This document shows, piece after piece, positions 7,970 to 15,474 of a stretch of 39,914 bases of DNA. How positions within the stretch are numbered: the stretch's first letter is position 1; the number at the start of each line of letters is the position of its first letter. Below the pieces are notes generated by a model. It did not search any database and was not told where the DNA came from. It was given only the letters and a program-made list of their open reading frames with translations. The translations under genes were made by a program, and so were the position numbers. The DNA comes from Belnapia sp. F-4-1 (lineage in GTDB: Bacteria; Pseudomonadota; Alphaproteobacteria; Acetobacterales; Acetobacteraceae), in assembly GCF_000802185.1 (NCBI RefSeq), contig NZ_KN676117.1, forward strand, positions 26,457 to 66,370. Direction: 5' to 3'.

Positions 7970-9268
7970 TCACGGGTTTTTCAGCTCTGAAGGTGCCGCC
8001 TCATCCTCCGCGTCCGGGTCGCGGCCCTGTTGGCGATCAAGGGACCGCATAATGGGCGTGACGGTAAGCCCGTGCAGGAGGACCGACATCAGCACTATAA
8101 GGCCAACTAGACCCCAGAGCCGCTCAGCGCCTGCCATCTCCATATGATTCAGGCCGTAGGCCAAGTAGTAGAACGAGCCGACTCCTCTGATGCCGAAGAA
8201 GGCAAGCGTCAGCTTTTCACTTCGATTTGCCTTGAAGCCGATCAGGCCGATTAAGCCGGTCAATGGGCGAATGACTAGCAGGATCACAGCCGCAGCGGCG
8301 GTATCGATCCAGGTAACCGGCTCCAGAATGCCTTGTGCAAGCGCCCCGCCGAAGAGCAGCAGCAGGACCATCATGGCAATGCGCTCGATTTGCTCGGTCA
8401 TCTCATGCATCTGGACTTGGAAGTCATGCTCTCGATGCGCGCTGCGGAAGACCAAAGCCGTCACGAACACAGACAGAAAGCCGTAGCAGTGGATGACCTC
8501 AGTCAGCCCGTAGGAAACCAGTGTGGCGGAGAGCGCGATCAATCCATCGCCAGTCTTGGCCAGCTTGGTCTCAGCAGGAACGTGGAAGGTAAGCCAGCCG
8601 AATGCGCGGCCAATCAGCCATCCTGCTGCAACGCCACCACCAATTTCCCAGAGCACCCGGTAGGTGACCCACTCGAGGAACCAGGGCTCGCCGCTGCTGG
8701 CCGCCGCGGCGAGCGCGATGGCGAGATGAACGAAGGGAAAGGCCAAGCCATCATTGAGCCCGGCCTCTGAGGTCAGGCCAAAGCGAACTTCATCCTCCTG
8801 CCCCGTCTTCGGCGGGCCGACCTGGACGTCGGCGGCGAGGACGGGGTCCGTCGGCGCGAGGCTGGCTGCCAGTAAGAGAGCTGCCACCCAGGGCATTCCC
8901 AGGCCCCAGCCGAGTAGGAGTGCAATGGCGGCTATGCCTAGGGGCATCGTCACACTGAGCAGCCGCCAGGTCACTGTCCATCGACGCCAGTCGAAGATGC
9001 GGTCGAGCTTCAAGCCTGCGCCCATCAACGCGATTATGACTACGAACTCAGTGAAACGCTCGGTGATCTTGGGATGATCGAGCGGCAACGGGCTTAGCGT
9101 GACCTGCGGCAAGGAGAACAAGGCCGCGCCGAGCACAATGCAGACGATTGGCAGCGAGAGCGGTAATCGCTTGAGCACCAAAGGCAGCCACGCCACCAGC
9201 GCGATCAGGAACCCAAAGCCGGTGAGGGTTAGGATATAGGAATCAGGTAGCCAGCTGCCGTCCATCAT
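7970..9268 (-). CDS. Cation:proton antiporter, CPA1 (NhaP-like) family
   Basis: Inner-membrane Na+ or K+/H+ antiporter of 432 aa with about 12 hydrophobic segments. The CPA1 signatures are intact: ASLAPTDPVLAADVQVGPP near residues 135-153, holding the TDPV helix break, and SEAGLNDGLAFPFV near 167-180, holding the ND pair of the ion site. The last 20 residues are acidic and cytoplasmic. Two ATGs in tandem begin the gene, with GAGG upstream. A second antiporter gene lies upstream on the same strand, 193 bp away, so they may serve the same pH or salt response. No cytoplasmic regulatory domain such as TrkA is present. Confidence 0.9.
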   Translation of the reverse strand: MMDGSWLPDSYILTLTGFGFLIALVAWLPLVLKRLPLSLPIVCIVLGAALFSLPQVTLSPLPLDHPKITERFTEFVVIIALMGAGLKLDRIFDWRRWTVTWRLLSVTMPLGIAAIALLLGWGLGMPWVAALLLAASLAPTDPVLAADVQVGPPKTGQEDEVRFGLTSEAGLNDGLAFPFVHLAIALAAAASSGEPWFLEWVTYRVLWEIGGGVAAGWLIGRAFGWLTFHVPAETKLAKTGDGLIALSATLVSYGLTEVIHCYGFLSVFVTALVFRSAHREHDFQVQMHEMTEQIERIAMMVLLLLFGGALAQGILEPVTWIDTAAAAVILLVIRPLTGLIGLIGFKANRSEKLTLAFFGIRGVGSFYYLAYGLNHMEMAGAERLWGLVGLIVLMSVLLHGLTVTPIMRSLDRQQGRDPDAEDEAAPSELKNP

Positions 9269-9461
9269 GTGCCTCTAACAGGAAGCACCGAACAAGTTTC
9301 TCGCAAGAATGGATCGAGGTTAGAAATGTTGCTTGTAAGCCGCGCGAAGGTCGGTGCCCAGACGGCGCGTAAGATGGGCGTCATGTAGACTTCAGATCAT
9401 CTCTCCTACTGATGCTTGGCACTGAAGCGGGGTGAAAATACCCAGTAAGGCGGGTCGTGGT

Positions 9462-10958
9462 TCACGGGTTTGGCGGCGGGGCACCGGGCGAGGCGTCACC
9501 CTCACCAGCGCGTTTGCGCAGGTCAGTCTCGCGCAGCAGACGCCGCAGCGCCTCATCACCGATCTCATCATTCTCCCTTAGCCCGACAAGAGCGCGGCGC
9601 TCCGCAGCGAAGGTCTCCGGATGTGCCGCCTCTTTTCCCAGCTGACGTTTGGCATCGGCAGTAGCCTGGCGGGCCCGCTCCTCCTCGTGCTCCGCCTGAC
9701 CACCCCCGCCAAGTTCGGCACCGTGAAGGGTCCGGCGCAGCGTCAGCCCCTGCAGCAGCACGGAGCCCAGGATCACCCCGGCCGCCACCACCAACAGCAG
9801 TCCGCGTTCGGCAAAGGGCTGCCCGTCCGGCCAGCTTGCCGGAACGGAAAGCACCACGATGAGGCCGAGCACCGAACGCGTGGAAGCCCAGGCCATCACC
9901 CCCGCCGCGACGACCTGACCTGCCGCCCCCTCTCCTGCCAGCGCTTCCCGAAGTGGAGGCAGGCGCGTGGAGACAAGGGAGCCGAACCACTGGACGCCTA
10001 GCACCAGAGCGAGAATGCCGGCAGCCGTTGTCATTACCCGCCAGGACGGCCAGTCACCGAGTCCGGCCAATGCCTCCGGCAGGGCAAGGCCGGCGAGGAA
10101 GAACAGCACCGACGAGACGAGCAGGCTCGCCTCTTCCCAAAAAGCCATGGCGCTAATCCGCGCCTCCGCCGAGGAGCGCGCCTCTCCCGTCTCGCGGTCC
10201 ACCCGCGCGGCGGAGACCACCAGCGCCGCCGTGATCACCACGACGGCTAAGGAAAGGCCCAGGCTGCGGGCCGCCAGGGCGCCAAGATAGGGGGTGGCGA
10301 GCGAAATCGCGATCTCAATTGGCGCCGGTCCTGCCCGGTCGCGCAGCCAGAGCACTGCTCGGCCGATCGCGGCGCCCGCCAGGGCACCACCCAGTAACTG
10401 CCAGGACATGGTCATCGCCGCTTCGCCCAATGCCGGCGTCTCGCCCGTCCGGAGCGTACCCAGCGCCAGGGCGAGGGCCGTCAGCGCCACAATGCGGGAG
10501 GCCATCTCGCGGGCCTTCAACGTGTCAGCCAGCGTGCGCGGGACATGCGGATGGCCCCCCGCCTCCTGGAACAGGCGTGTGTCGAACAGCGTCGCCGCCA
10601 CGCCCAGCAGCACGGCTGCGGTCCAGCTGAGACCGGGCAACAGCACCCAGCGGGTCGCTGCGGCAACGGCGAGCATGGTGGCGAGAGCAACCATCGCGCC
10701 TACCACTACGCCCGGCAGCAGGGCGTGGCGCAGCAGATGCGACGTGGTCCGCACCGTGCCAGCGTAGATGATTGGCGGGAGGAACAGGCCGATTGCTAGA
10801 TCAGGGTCCATGTTCACAGGCGCCGGCCCGGGCAGCAGACCCACAACCAGGCCGATGCCGAAGAGAGCAATGGTAGGTGGAAATCCCGACCATCGTGCGA
10901 GTGCCAGTACCGGCCCGACGCCGGCTAGCAGCAGCGCAATGAATTCAACGGCACCCAT
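9462..10958 (-). CDS. CPA1-like antiporter with altered ion-site motifs
   Basis: Membrane protein of 498 aa with about 12 hydrophobic segments and a charged C-terminal tail of about 80 residues (HEEERARQATADAKRQLGKEA...). The N-terminal LALARWSGFPPTIALFGIGLVVG and LPPIIYAGTVRT match CPA1 exchangers, where this second motif is usually LPPLLYEAA. The region normally reading AT(D/P)PV reads AATLFDTRLFQ, and the one normally reading EGESLLNDA reads KAREMASRIVAL, so the canonical Asp of the ND pair is missing. The start ATG has GAGAGGGTCAGGA before it. The protein looks intact but may not exchange ions in the standard way; it may be a divergent or regulatory homologue. Confidence 0.8.
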   Translation of the reverse strand: MGAVEFIALLLAGVGPVLALARWSGFPPTIALFGIGLVVGLLPGPAPVNMDPDLAIGLFLPPIIYAGTVRTTSHLLRHALLPGVVVGAMVALATMLAVAAATRWVLLPGLSWTAAVLLGVAATLFDTRLFQEAGGHPHVPRTLADTLKAREMASRIVALTALALALGTLRTGETPALGEAAMTMSWQLLGGALAGAAIGRAVLWLRDRAGPAPIEIAISLATPYLGALAARSLGLSLAVVVITAALVVSAARVDRETGEARSSAEARISAMAFWEEASLLVSSVLFFLAGLALPEALAGLGDWPSWRVMTTAAGILALVLGVQWFGSLVSTRLPPLREALAGEGAAGQVVAAGVMAWASTRSVLGLIVVLSVPASWPDGQPFAERGLLLVVAAGVILGSVLLQGLTLRRTLHGAELGGGGQAEHEEERARQATADAKRQLGKEAAHPETFAAERRALVGLRENDEIGDEALRRLLRETDLRKRAGEGDASPGAPPPNP

Positions 10959-11271
10959 TCCTGACCCTCTCCGGAGCTACACCGGTGCGCCGCCAACGCA
11001 TGATGCCAGCCAAGTGTCGCCATAGGGGCGTAGAAGGCACGGCACCGCTGACCGGCTGCTCGCAATACCTTGCAGCGTCCAGCCGGCCCGCTCGGATGAA
11101 CACACAGCGAACCCCGATAGGGTCGGTGGAACAGCCGAAATTCTGACCTGCAACCACAGGACCTGCTTTAGCATCCGTGCTCGCGTCAGGGATGCGTGAC
11201 CGTAGGGAGTTGGGCGATGGCTGTGTTCCGCTTGTGGTCCGCAAGTCGCGTGGCGGTACTCAGGCGTGACT
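10959..11271. other. Intergenic region between divergent genes
   Basis: Space between the reverse-strand antiporter and the forward small membrane protein gene. It should hold both promoters. I see no gene, terminator or repeat that I can support. Confidence 0.5.
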
Positions 11272-11772
11272 ATGGCTGACCCACTCTGGATGCTGGCCGG
11301 CCTTGCCGCGACATCTGTTGCCGGCCTTGTTGCCACGCTGGGCTGGTACCGGCGGCGGCGACAGGCGGCGGCCCGGGCGGCGGACAGGACCGCTGTCGGC
11401 GGGGAGGCAAGCCGGGAGTTCCACCTTCCGCCCACGATCGAGGCCGCGGAGCGCGAGATGGCGATGCTGCTCCGCCGCATGCGGGCCTACCTGCGCGACC
11501 CGTATGACTACGCCACGTCGCGGATTGTAGGTGAGGCCGCTTTTGAGATGTGCCTCGACCGCGCCGGCATCCTTGGCGCCCGGATTGCCGAGCTGGGCGG
11601 TGCTGCACCTACCGGCCCATCGGAGCACGAGCGCACACGCGGGCTGATCCTGGAAGGTCTCATGGCTGGTCACCGGATGGCTGCCCAAACCGGCGGCGGT
11701 GTGGCAACGCGGCAGGGTGTGCATCCGCCAAGCCGTGAGGTGAGGTCACGCTCAAGACTTCGATCAAAATAA
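11272..11772 (+). CDS. Hypothetical protein with N-terminal membrane anchor
   Basis: A 166-aa protein beginning MADPLWMLAGLAATSVAGLV, a single hydrophobic segment ending before the basic YRRRRQ stop-transfer sequence. The rest should be cytoplasmic, with a helical Glu/Arg-rich middle (IEAAEREMAMLLRRMRAYLRDPYDYATSRIVGEAAFEM) and a basic C-terminus. I do not recognise the family. ATG 11272 is used; a GTG six bases upstream is also possible. The opposite strand also has an open frame here (11260-11724), but the forward reading has the more coherent membrane-anchor-plus-helix layout. Confidence 0.55.
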   Translation: MADPLWMLAGLAATSVAGLVATLGWYRRRRQAAARAADRTAVGGEASREFHLPPTIEAAEREMAMLLRRMRAYLRDPYDYATSRIVGEAAFEMCLDRAGILGARIAELGGAAPTGPSEHERTRGLILEGLMAGHRMAAQTGGGVATRQGVHPPSREVRSRSRLRSK

Positions 11773-11916
11773 CCACTCACCCAGCGCGGGTCTGGCCTGC
11801 CCGAGCGCCTCGCCAAGCGCCGGATCTGGCAGCTGTCTCACCTCCCATGCCCAGCATGTAACTGAAAGTGACAACGATTAGCTGGGTTACGCGTATCCTA
11901 TTTCTGGAGGTGGCGC

Positions 11917-12126
11917 ATGACCGATCCCGACGACCGCGAGGGTGGATTCTACTGGATCAGAATTGGTGATCAGGAGCCTGAGGTTGCTCAATGGCAGACC
12001 GAGTGGAGCCAGTGGCTGGTGACAGGGCGCGAAATGCCACTGTCGGATCTCCTATCCGAAGAGGTTGTGGTGCTCGGTGAGATGCTGCCGCCGCCGGCAA
12101 CCCCCATCACCCTTTCGGCGGCATAG
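11917..12126 (+). CDS. Small hypothetical acidic protein
   Basis: A 69-aa acidic protein (starting MTDPDDREGGFYWIRIGDQ) rich in Trp and Glu, with no signal peptide or membrane segment. A strong ribosome binding site (CTGGAGGTGG) lies 6-7 nt before the ATG, which makes expression likely. The family is unknown. It ends just before the IS1111-type element. Confidence 0.6.
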   Translation: MTDPDDREGGFYWIRIGDQEPEVAQWQTEWSQWLVTGREMPLSDLLSEEVVVLGEMLPPPATPITLSAA

Positions 12127-12176
12127 CTATAGCCGCCTTGTCAGCTGATTGCGGCGGCGTCGGCTCACATGATGGG

Positions 12177-12190
12177 GTGGATGCCCCCTG
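12177..12190 (+). repeat. Left subterminal inverted repeat of the IS1111-type element
   Basis: GTGGATGCCCCCTG. Its reverse complement matches 13532-13545 at 13 of 14 positions. Confidence 0.75.
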
Positions 12191-12257
12191 CTCCGCGGCA
12201 TCGAGGTGCCATAGCGTGGTTGGTGCTGAGCCTGACCACGGGAGAGAGGAGGCATCC

Positions 12258-13277
12258 ATGGAGGAGATTAGGACGATCGGCCTCGACTTGGCCAAGAGCG
12301 TGTTCCAGGTGCATGGGATCAGTGCAGCAGGTGGGGTGGTAGTGCGGCGCAAGCTGCGTCGGTCAGCGCTGCTGGAGTTCTTCGCGGCCCTGCCGCCGGC
12401 GCTGGTCGGCATGGAGGCCTGCGACGGAGCGCACCATTGGGCGCGCGAACTCACTCGCCTCGGCCATACGGTCCGGCTCATGCCACCGGCCTACGTGAAG
12501 CCCTATGTCAAGCGCGGCAAGACCGACGCGGCGGACGCCGAGGCGATCTGCGAGGCGGTGACGCGCCCGACCATGCGCTTTGTGCCCGTCAAGACCGAGG
12601 CGCAGCAGGCCAGCCTGATGGAGCTGAAGGTCCGCGACATGCTGGTGCGCCAGCGCACCCAGACCATCAACGCGCTGCGCTCCCACCTTGCCGAGTACGG
12701 CATCGTGGCGGCGCAGGGGCGCAAGTTTGCCGAGCTGATCGCGGTAGTCCGCGACGGTGATGACACCCGATTGCCTGAAATGGCCCGCGAGGCTCTGGGC
12801 GACTTGGTAGCGCAGATCGAGGCCTTGGAAGGACGCATCGAGCGGCTCGACAGCCGCATGGTCCGCCATGCTCGTGAGGATGAAGCGGTGCGTCGGCTTG
12901 CGAGCATCCCCGGCATCGGGGCGATCAGCGCGACAGCCCTGGCCGCGATGCTGCCCAATCCGCATGGCTTCGCCTCGGGGCGGCACTTCGCGGCCTCGCT
13001 TGGCTTGACCCCGAAGCCGCACTCGAGCGGCGGCAAGGAGCGCCTGGGCCGGATCTCCCGGCAGGGCAATTCCGTGCTACGCCGGCTGCTGGTCCCCGGC
13101 GCCACCAGCCGTCTACGCAATGCCCGGCGCAACCCAGAGGCTGCGGACTGGGCCACACGGCTGCTGGCGCGGCGACCTTTCAAGGTCGTGGCCGTGGCGC
13201 TGGCCAACAAGATGGCCCGCATCACCTGGGCCTTGCTGGCCCGGGGAGGAACCTACACAACAACCGCGACCGCCTAG
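12258..13277 (+). CDS. IS110-family (IS1111 group) transposase
   Basis: DEDD recombinase of 339 aa that excises and inserts the element, in this family using an RNA guide. The RuvC-like N-terminal domain has GLDLAKSVFQVHG (first Asp), VGMEACDGAHHWA (Glu) and KTDAADAEAI (Asp pair). The C-terminal Tnp_20 domain has IPGIGAISATALAA and SSGGKERLGRISRQGN with its Ser-rich catalytic region. The SGGKERLGRIS form points to the IS1111 subgroup. ATG 12258 follows GAGAGGAGG; the frame is open further upstream but that part is the left-end DNA. All catalytic residues are present, so it may be active. Confidence 0.92.
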   Translation: MEEIRTIGLDLAKSVFQVHGISAAGGVVVRRKLRRSALLEFFAALPPALVGMEACDGAHHWARELTRLGHTVRLMPPAYVKPYVKRGKTDAADAEAICEAVTRPTMRFVPVKTEAQQASLMELKVRDMLVRQRTQTINALRSHLAEYGIVAAQGRKFAELIAVVRDGDDTRLPEMAREALGDLVAQIEALEGRIERLDSRMVRHAREDEAVRRLASIPGIGAISATALAAMLPNPHGFASGRHFAASLGLTPKPHSSGGKERLGRISRQGNSVLRRLLVPGATSRLRNARRNPEAADWATRLLARRPFKVVAVALANKMARITWALLARGGTYTTTATA

Positions 13278-13531
13278 TCGGTTGTGTCAGAGCTCGCCGG
13301 GCGCCGCGTCCGGCGAGGGCCAAGGTGCTGAAGCGACGATGACAGCGAGAGACCGGTGAGCCGGTGACGAGACAGGCCGTTTATCGCAATGCGCTCCCGA
13401 GCGCGCTCGCATGATTGCCCCTCGTTCCGCGCAGCTCATCAGGGCCCGCGGCCAAGCCGGCCGCATACGAGGCCGGACACATGACCGCACCCGTGCTCTC
13501 GATGCCTGCGTCGCTGATTCGCCTTGACCCG
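13278..13531 (+). ncRNA. Candidate bridge RNA of the IS1111-type element
   Basis: The non-coding 3' end folds into hairpins visible by eye: CTCGCCGG/CCGGCGAG (13293-13300 with 13310-13317), GAGCGCGCTC near 13398, and CCGGCC/GGCCGG (13457-13462 with 13471-13476). In IS1111-group elements the bispecific guide (bridge) RNA is encoded at this end. I cannot assign the target and donor loops without alignment. Confidence 0.45.
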
Positions 13532-13545
13532 CAGGAGGCATCCAC
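13532..13545 (-). repeat. Right subterminal inverted repeat of the IS1111-type element
   Basis: CAGGAGGCATCCAC, the partner of 12177-12190. Confidence 0.75.
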
Positions 13546-13717
13546 ACATGCGATAAGGACCGCTTCTTCAGCCTAAGGTATGGCTAATCGCTCACATGGC
13601 GTTTCCATGTCGCACCTTATGCGGCCAACCATCAAGCTCCGGCTCATCCTCTCATGCGCGGGAAACACATCCACGTGGTCGGGTTCTCGCAGAACCAATG
13701 GAAGGATCAGCTGCCGC

Positions 13718-14074
13718 TTAGATGAGCGGCTCGACGTAGATAGGTGCGTAGGGGTCATAGACCGGTTCGATGTAGACGGGCGCGTAGGGGTCATAGACCG
13801 GTTCGACGTAAACGGGTGCATAGGGGTCATAGACCGCCTCGATGTAGATAGGCGCGTAGGGGTCATAGACCGGTTCGACGTAGATGGGTGCGTAGGGGTC
13901 ATAGACCGGTTCGACGTAGATGGGTGCGTAGGGGTCATAGACCGGTTCGACGTAAACGGGTGCGAAGGGGCCAATCCAGATTTCTGGCTCGGCGTAGACG
14001 GGCTCCGGATAGGTCACAAGCACCTCCTCGTAGGGAGCCGGCTCCGGGAAGACCATGATCAGTTCGCCGTACAT
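13718..14074 (-). CDS. Tyr/Pro-rich tandem-repeat protein (12-residue units)
   Basis: A 118-aa protein. A leader of 37 residues (MYGELIMVFPEPAPYEEVLV...) is followed by six 12-residue repeats with consensus AP(I/V)Y(V/I)EPVYDPY (residues 38-109) and a partial seventh ending EPLI. There is no signal peptide, no Cys and almost no Lys or Arg, so it is strongly acidic and rich in Tyr, Pro, Val and Asp. The ATG at 14074 has an excellent ribosome binding site (GAGGAGGA), which supports translation of this frame rather than of the overlapping reading with repeated THPSTSNRSM-like units. It lies between the IS1111-type and IS3 elements. Function is unknown; scaffold, adhesion or effector-like roles are conceivable but unsupported. 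Confidence 0.65.
   Translation of the reverse strand: MYGELIMVFPEPAPYEEVLVTYPEPVYAEPEIWIGPFAPVYVEPVYDPYAPIYVEPVYDPYAPIYVEPVYDPYAPIYIEAVYDPYAPVYVEPVYDPYAPVYIEPVYDPYAPIYVEPLI
13721..13963 (-). repeat. 36-bp tandem repeat array
   Basis: Six full copies plus one partial copy of a 36-bp unit (forward-strand core GTAGGGGTCATAGACCGGTT), in phase with the 12-residue protein repeat. Copies differ at a few bases, mostly conservative changes (I/V; one P to A). Confidence 0.9.
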
Positions 14075-14271
14075 AACCGTGTCCTCCTCATTCCTCTGCA
14101 GGAGAACACGGTGCTGCGGCGATGGCGTGGCGCGGCAGTGTTCGCAGTAAGGCGACCAGGGCTAACCAACCATGTGCCGTAGGTGTTTGCTCAGAGGCGC
14201 GCGACAGTGACCCGACCCCGTAGAAGCGATCCGCCGGTAATGTGAGGCTGGCGAGGCGCGGAGGGTTTGAG

Positions 14272-14550
14272 ATGGCAAGGAAGCACCACAAGCCGGAGGA
14301 GATTGTTGCCAAGCTGCGGCAGGTCGAGGTGTTGCTGGCGCAAGGAAAGACGGCGTCCGAGGCGGTGCGCACGATCGGGGTGACGGAGCAGAGCTACTAT
14401 CGGTGGCGGAGCGAGTATGGCGGCTTGAAGCTGGATCAGGTGAAACGCCTGAAGCAGCTCGAGCAGGAGAACGGCAGCCTCCGCAAGGCGGTGGCGGATC
14501 TGACGCTCGAGAAGCTGGTGTTGAAGGAAGCTGCTTCGGGAAACTGGTAG
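14272..14550 (+). CDS. IS3-family OrfA (HTH/leucine zipper)
   Basis: A 92-aa DNA-binding subunit. It starts MARKHHKPEEIVAKLRQVEV, has the HTH segment ASEAVRTIGVTEQSYYRWRSEYGG typical of IS3 OrfA, and a C-terminal coiled coil (LKQLEQENGSLRKAVADLTLEKLVLKE). It ends at a TAG six bases after the slippery heptamer at 14538. It binds the terminal repeats and, when fused to OrfB by frameshifting, forms the active transposase. The in-frame start further upstream at 14242 is less likely because MARKHHK is the family start. Confidence 0.88.
   Translation: MARKHHKPEEIVAKLRQVEVLLAQGKTASEAVRTIGVTEQSYYRWRSEYGGLKLDQVKRLKQLEQENGSLRKAVADLTLEKLVLKEAASGNW
14538..14544 (+). other. Programmed -1 frameshift site GGGAAAC
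   Basis: The heptamer G GGA AAC is positioned exactly as X XXY YYZ in the orfA frame (codons GGA at 14539 and AAC at 14542). A -1 slip gives GGG AAA then CTG at 14544, which enters the orfB frame as ...GKLVGAAR. Confidence 0.8.
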
Positions 14551-15440
14551 GCGCCGCACGTTGTCGGGGCTGCGTCGAGCATGTCAGGGGCAAGCTGGGC
14601 GTCGCGGAACGGTTTGCCTGCCGTGTGCTGGGGCAGCATCGCTCGGTGCAGCGCGGCGTGCCGAGGGTGGCCGACGACGAAGCGGCGCTGAGGAAGAGCA
14701 TTGTAGATCTGGCCCGGCAGTATGGCCGGTATGGCTATCGCCGGATCGCAGCCCTGCTGCGGGCTGAGGGCTGGCGGTGCAACCACAAGCGGGTGGAGCG
14801 GATCTGGCGGGCGGAGGGGCTGAAGGTGCCTGCCCGGCAGCCCAAGAGGGGGCGGCTCTGGCTGAACGACGGCTCCTGCGTGCGGCTCCGGCCTGAGCGT
14901 CCCAATCACGTCTGGGCGTATGACTTCGTCGAGGACCGTATCCGGGAGGGACGCCGGTTCCGGATGCTGAACGTGGTCGACGAGTTCACCCGCGAATGCC
15001 TGGCGATCAGGGTTGGGCGCCAGCTCAGGGCAGCCGACGTCATCGACGTCCTGTCCGACCTGTTCATCCTGCGTGGCATCCCAGGCCATGTTCGTTCGGA
15101 CAATGGACCCGAGTTTGCAGCCACAGCCGTGCGGCGTTGGATCAGCGGCGTCGGCGCGAAGACAGCATTCATCGAGCCCGGCAGCCCCTGGGAGAACGGC
15201 TACGTGGAGAGCTTCAACGGCAAGCTGCGCGACGAACTGCTCAATGCGGAGGTACTCAACACGCTCGCCGAAGCCAGTGTCCTCATCGAGCAGTGGCGCA
15301 GGCACTACAACACCGTCCGCCCACACTCCTCACTCCGCTACCGGCCGCCTGCTCCGGAGGTGCTCCTGACATCAACTCCGCCGCCCTCCGCTGGCCCACC
15401 ATCCTCCAGCTCAGGCCAAGCCGCCGCCATGATCCACTAA
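14544..15440 (+). CDS. IS3-family OrfB, DDE integrase (expressed by -1 frameshift)
   Basis: Catalytic part of the OrfAB transposase, about 298 aa after the slip site. Order: HTH_21-like region (LARQYGRYGYRRIAALL, then HKRVERIWRAEGL), then the RNase-H-fold rve domain with WAYDFVED (first Asp), RSDNGPEF (second Asp) and the catalytic Glu in GYVESFNGKLRDE, followed by RPHSSLRYRPP. All three acidic residues are present and no stop interrupts the frame, so the element may be active. The C-terminal extension beyond RPPAPE is Pro/Ser-rich. The frame is open from 14403 but has no ribosome binding site of its own. Confidence 0.88.
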   Translation: MVGAARCRGCVEHVRGKLGVAERFACRVLGQHRSVQRGVPRVADDEAALRKSIVDLARQYGRYGYRRIAALLRAEGWRCNHKRVERIWRAEGLKVPARQPKRGRLWLNDGSCVRLRPERPNHVWAYDFVEDRIREGRRFRMLNVVDEFTRECLAIRVGRQLRAADVIDVLSDLFILRGIPGHVRSDNGPEFAATAVRRWISGVGAKTAFIEPGSPWENGYVESFNGKLRDELLNAEVLNTLAEASVLIEQWRRHYNTVRPHSSLRYRPPAPEVLLTSTPPPSAGPPSSSSGQAAAMIH

Positions 15441-15474
15441 AAATCCGCCCGGACCTACTCGTGGGGGCTGGTCA

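Larger units (their letters stand above)
12171..13549 (+). mobile_element. IS110-family element, IS1111 type
   Basis: About 1.38 kb. A single DEDD transposase is flanked by short subterminal inverted repeats (12177-12190 and 13532-13545, 13 of 14 bases matching), 6 bp and 4 bp from the proposed ends. A 250-bp non-coding tail follows the transposase. The tetranucleotide ACAT occurs just outside the left end (12167-12170) and at the right end (13546-13549), as expected for site-specific IS110-type recombination. Exact ends are inferred from this arrangement. Confidence 0.75.
14208..15474 (+). mobile_element. IS3-family insertion sequence
   Basis: About 1.27 kb, carrying orfA and orfB in overlapping frames. 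The proposed ends begin TGACC on the left (14208) and end GGTCA on the right (15474). The terminal sequences are imperfect inverted repeats (TGACCCGACCCC against TGACCAGCCCCC). I find no clear target duplication. The right end abuts the 3' end of an IS6-family transposase gene within 5 bp, so one event followed the other. Confidence 0.8.

Noticed and set aside
13573-13974. Repeat frame with THPSTSNRSMTP-like units
   Set aside because: Alternate frame of the 36-bp array on the same strand. It lacks a ribosome binding site, while the other frame has GAGGAGGA and a coherent leader.
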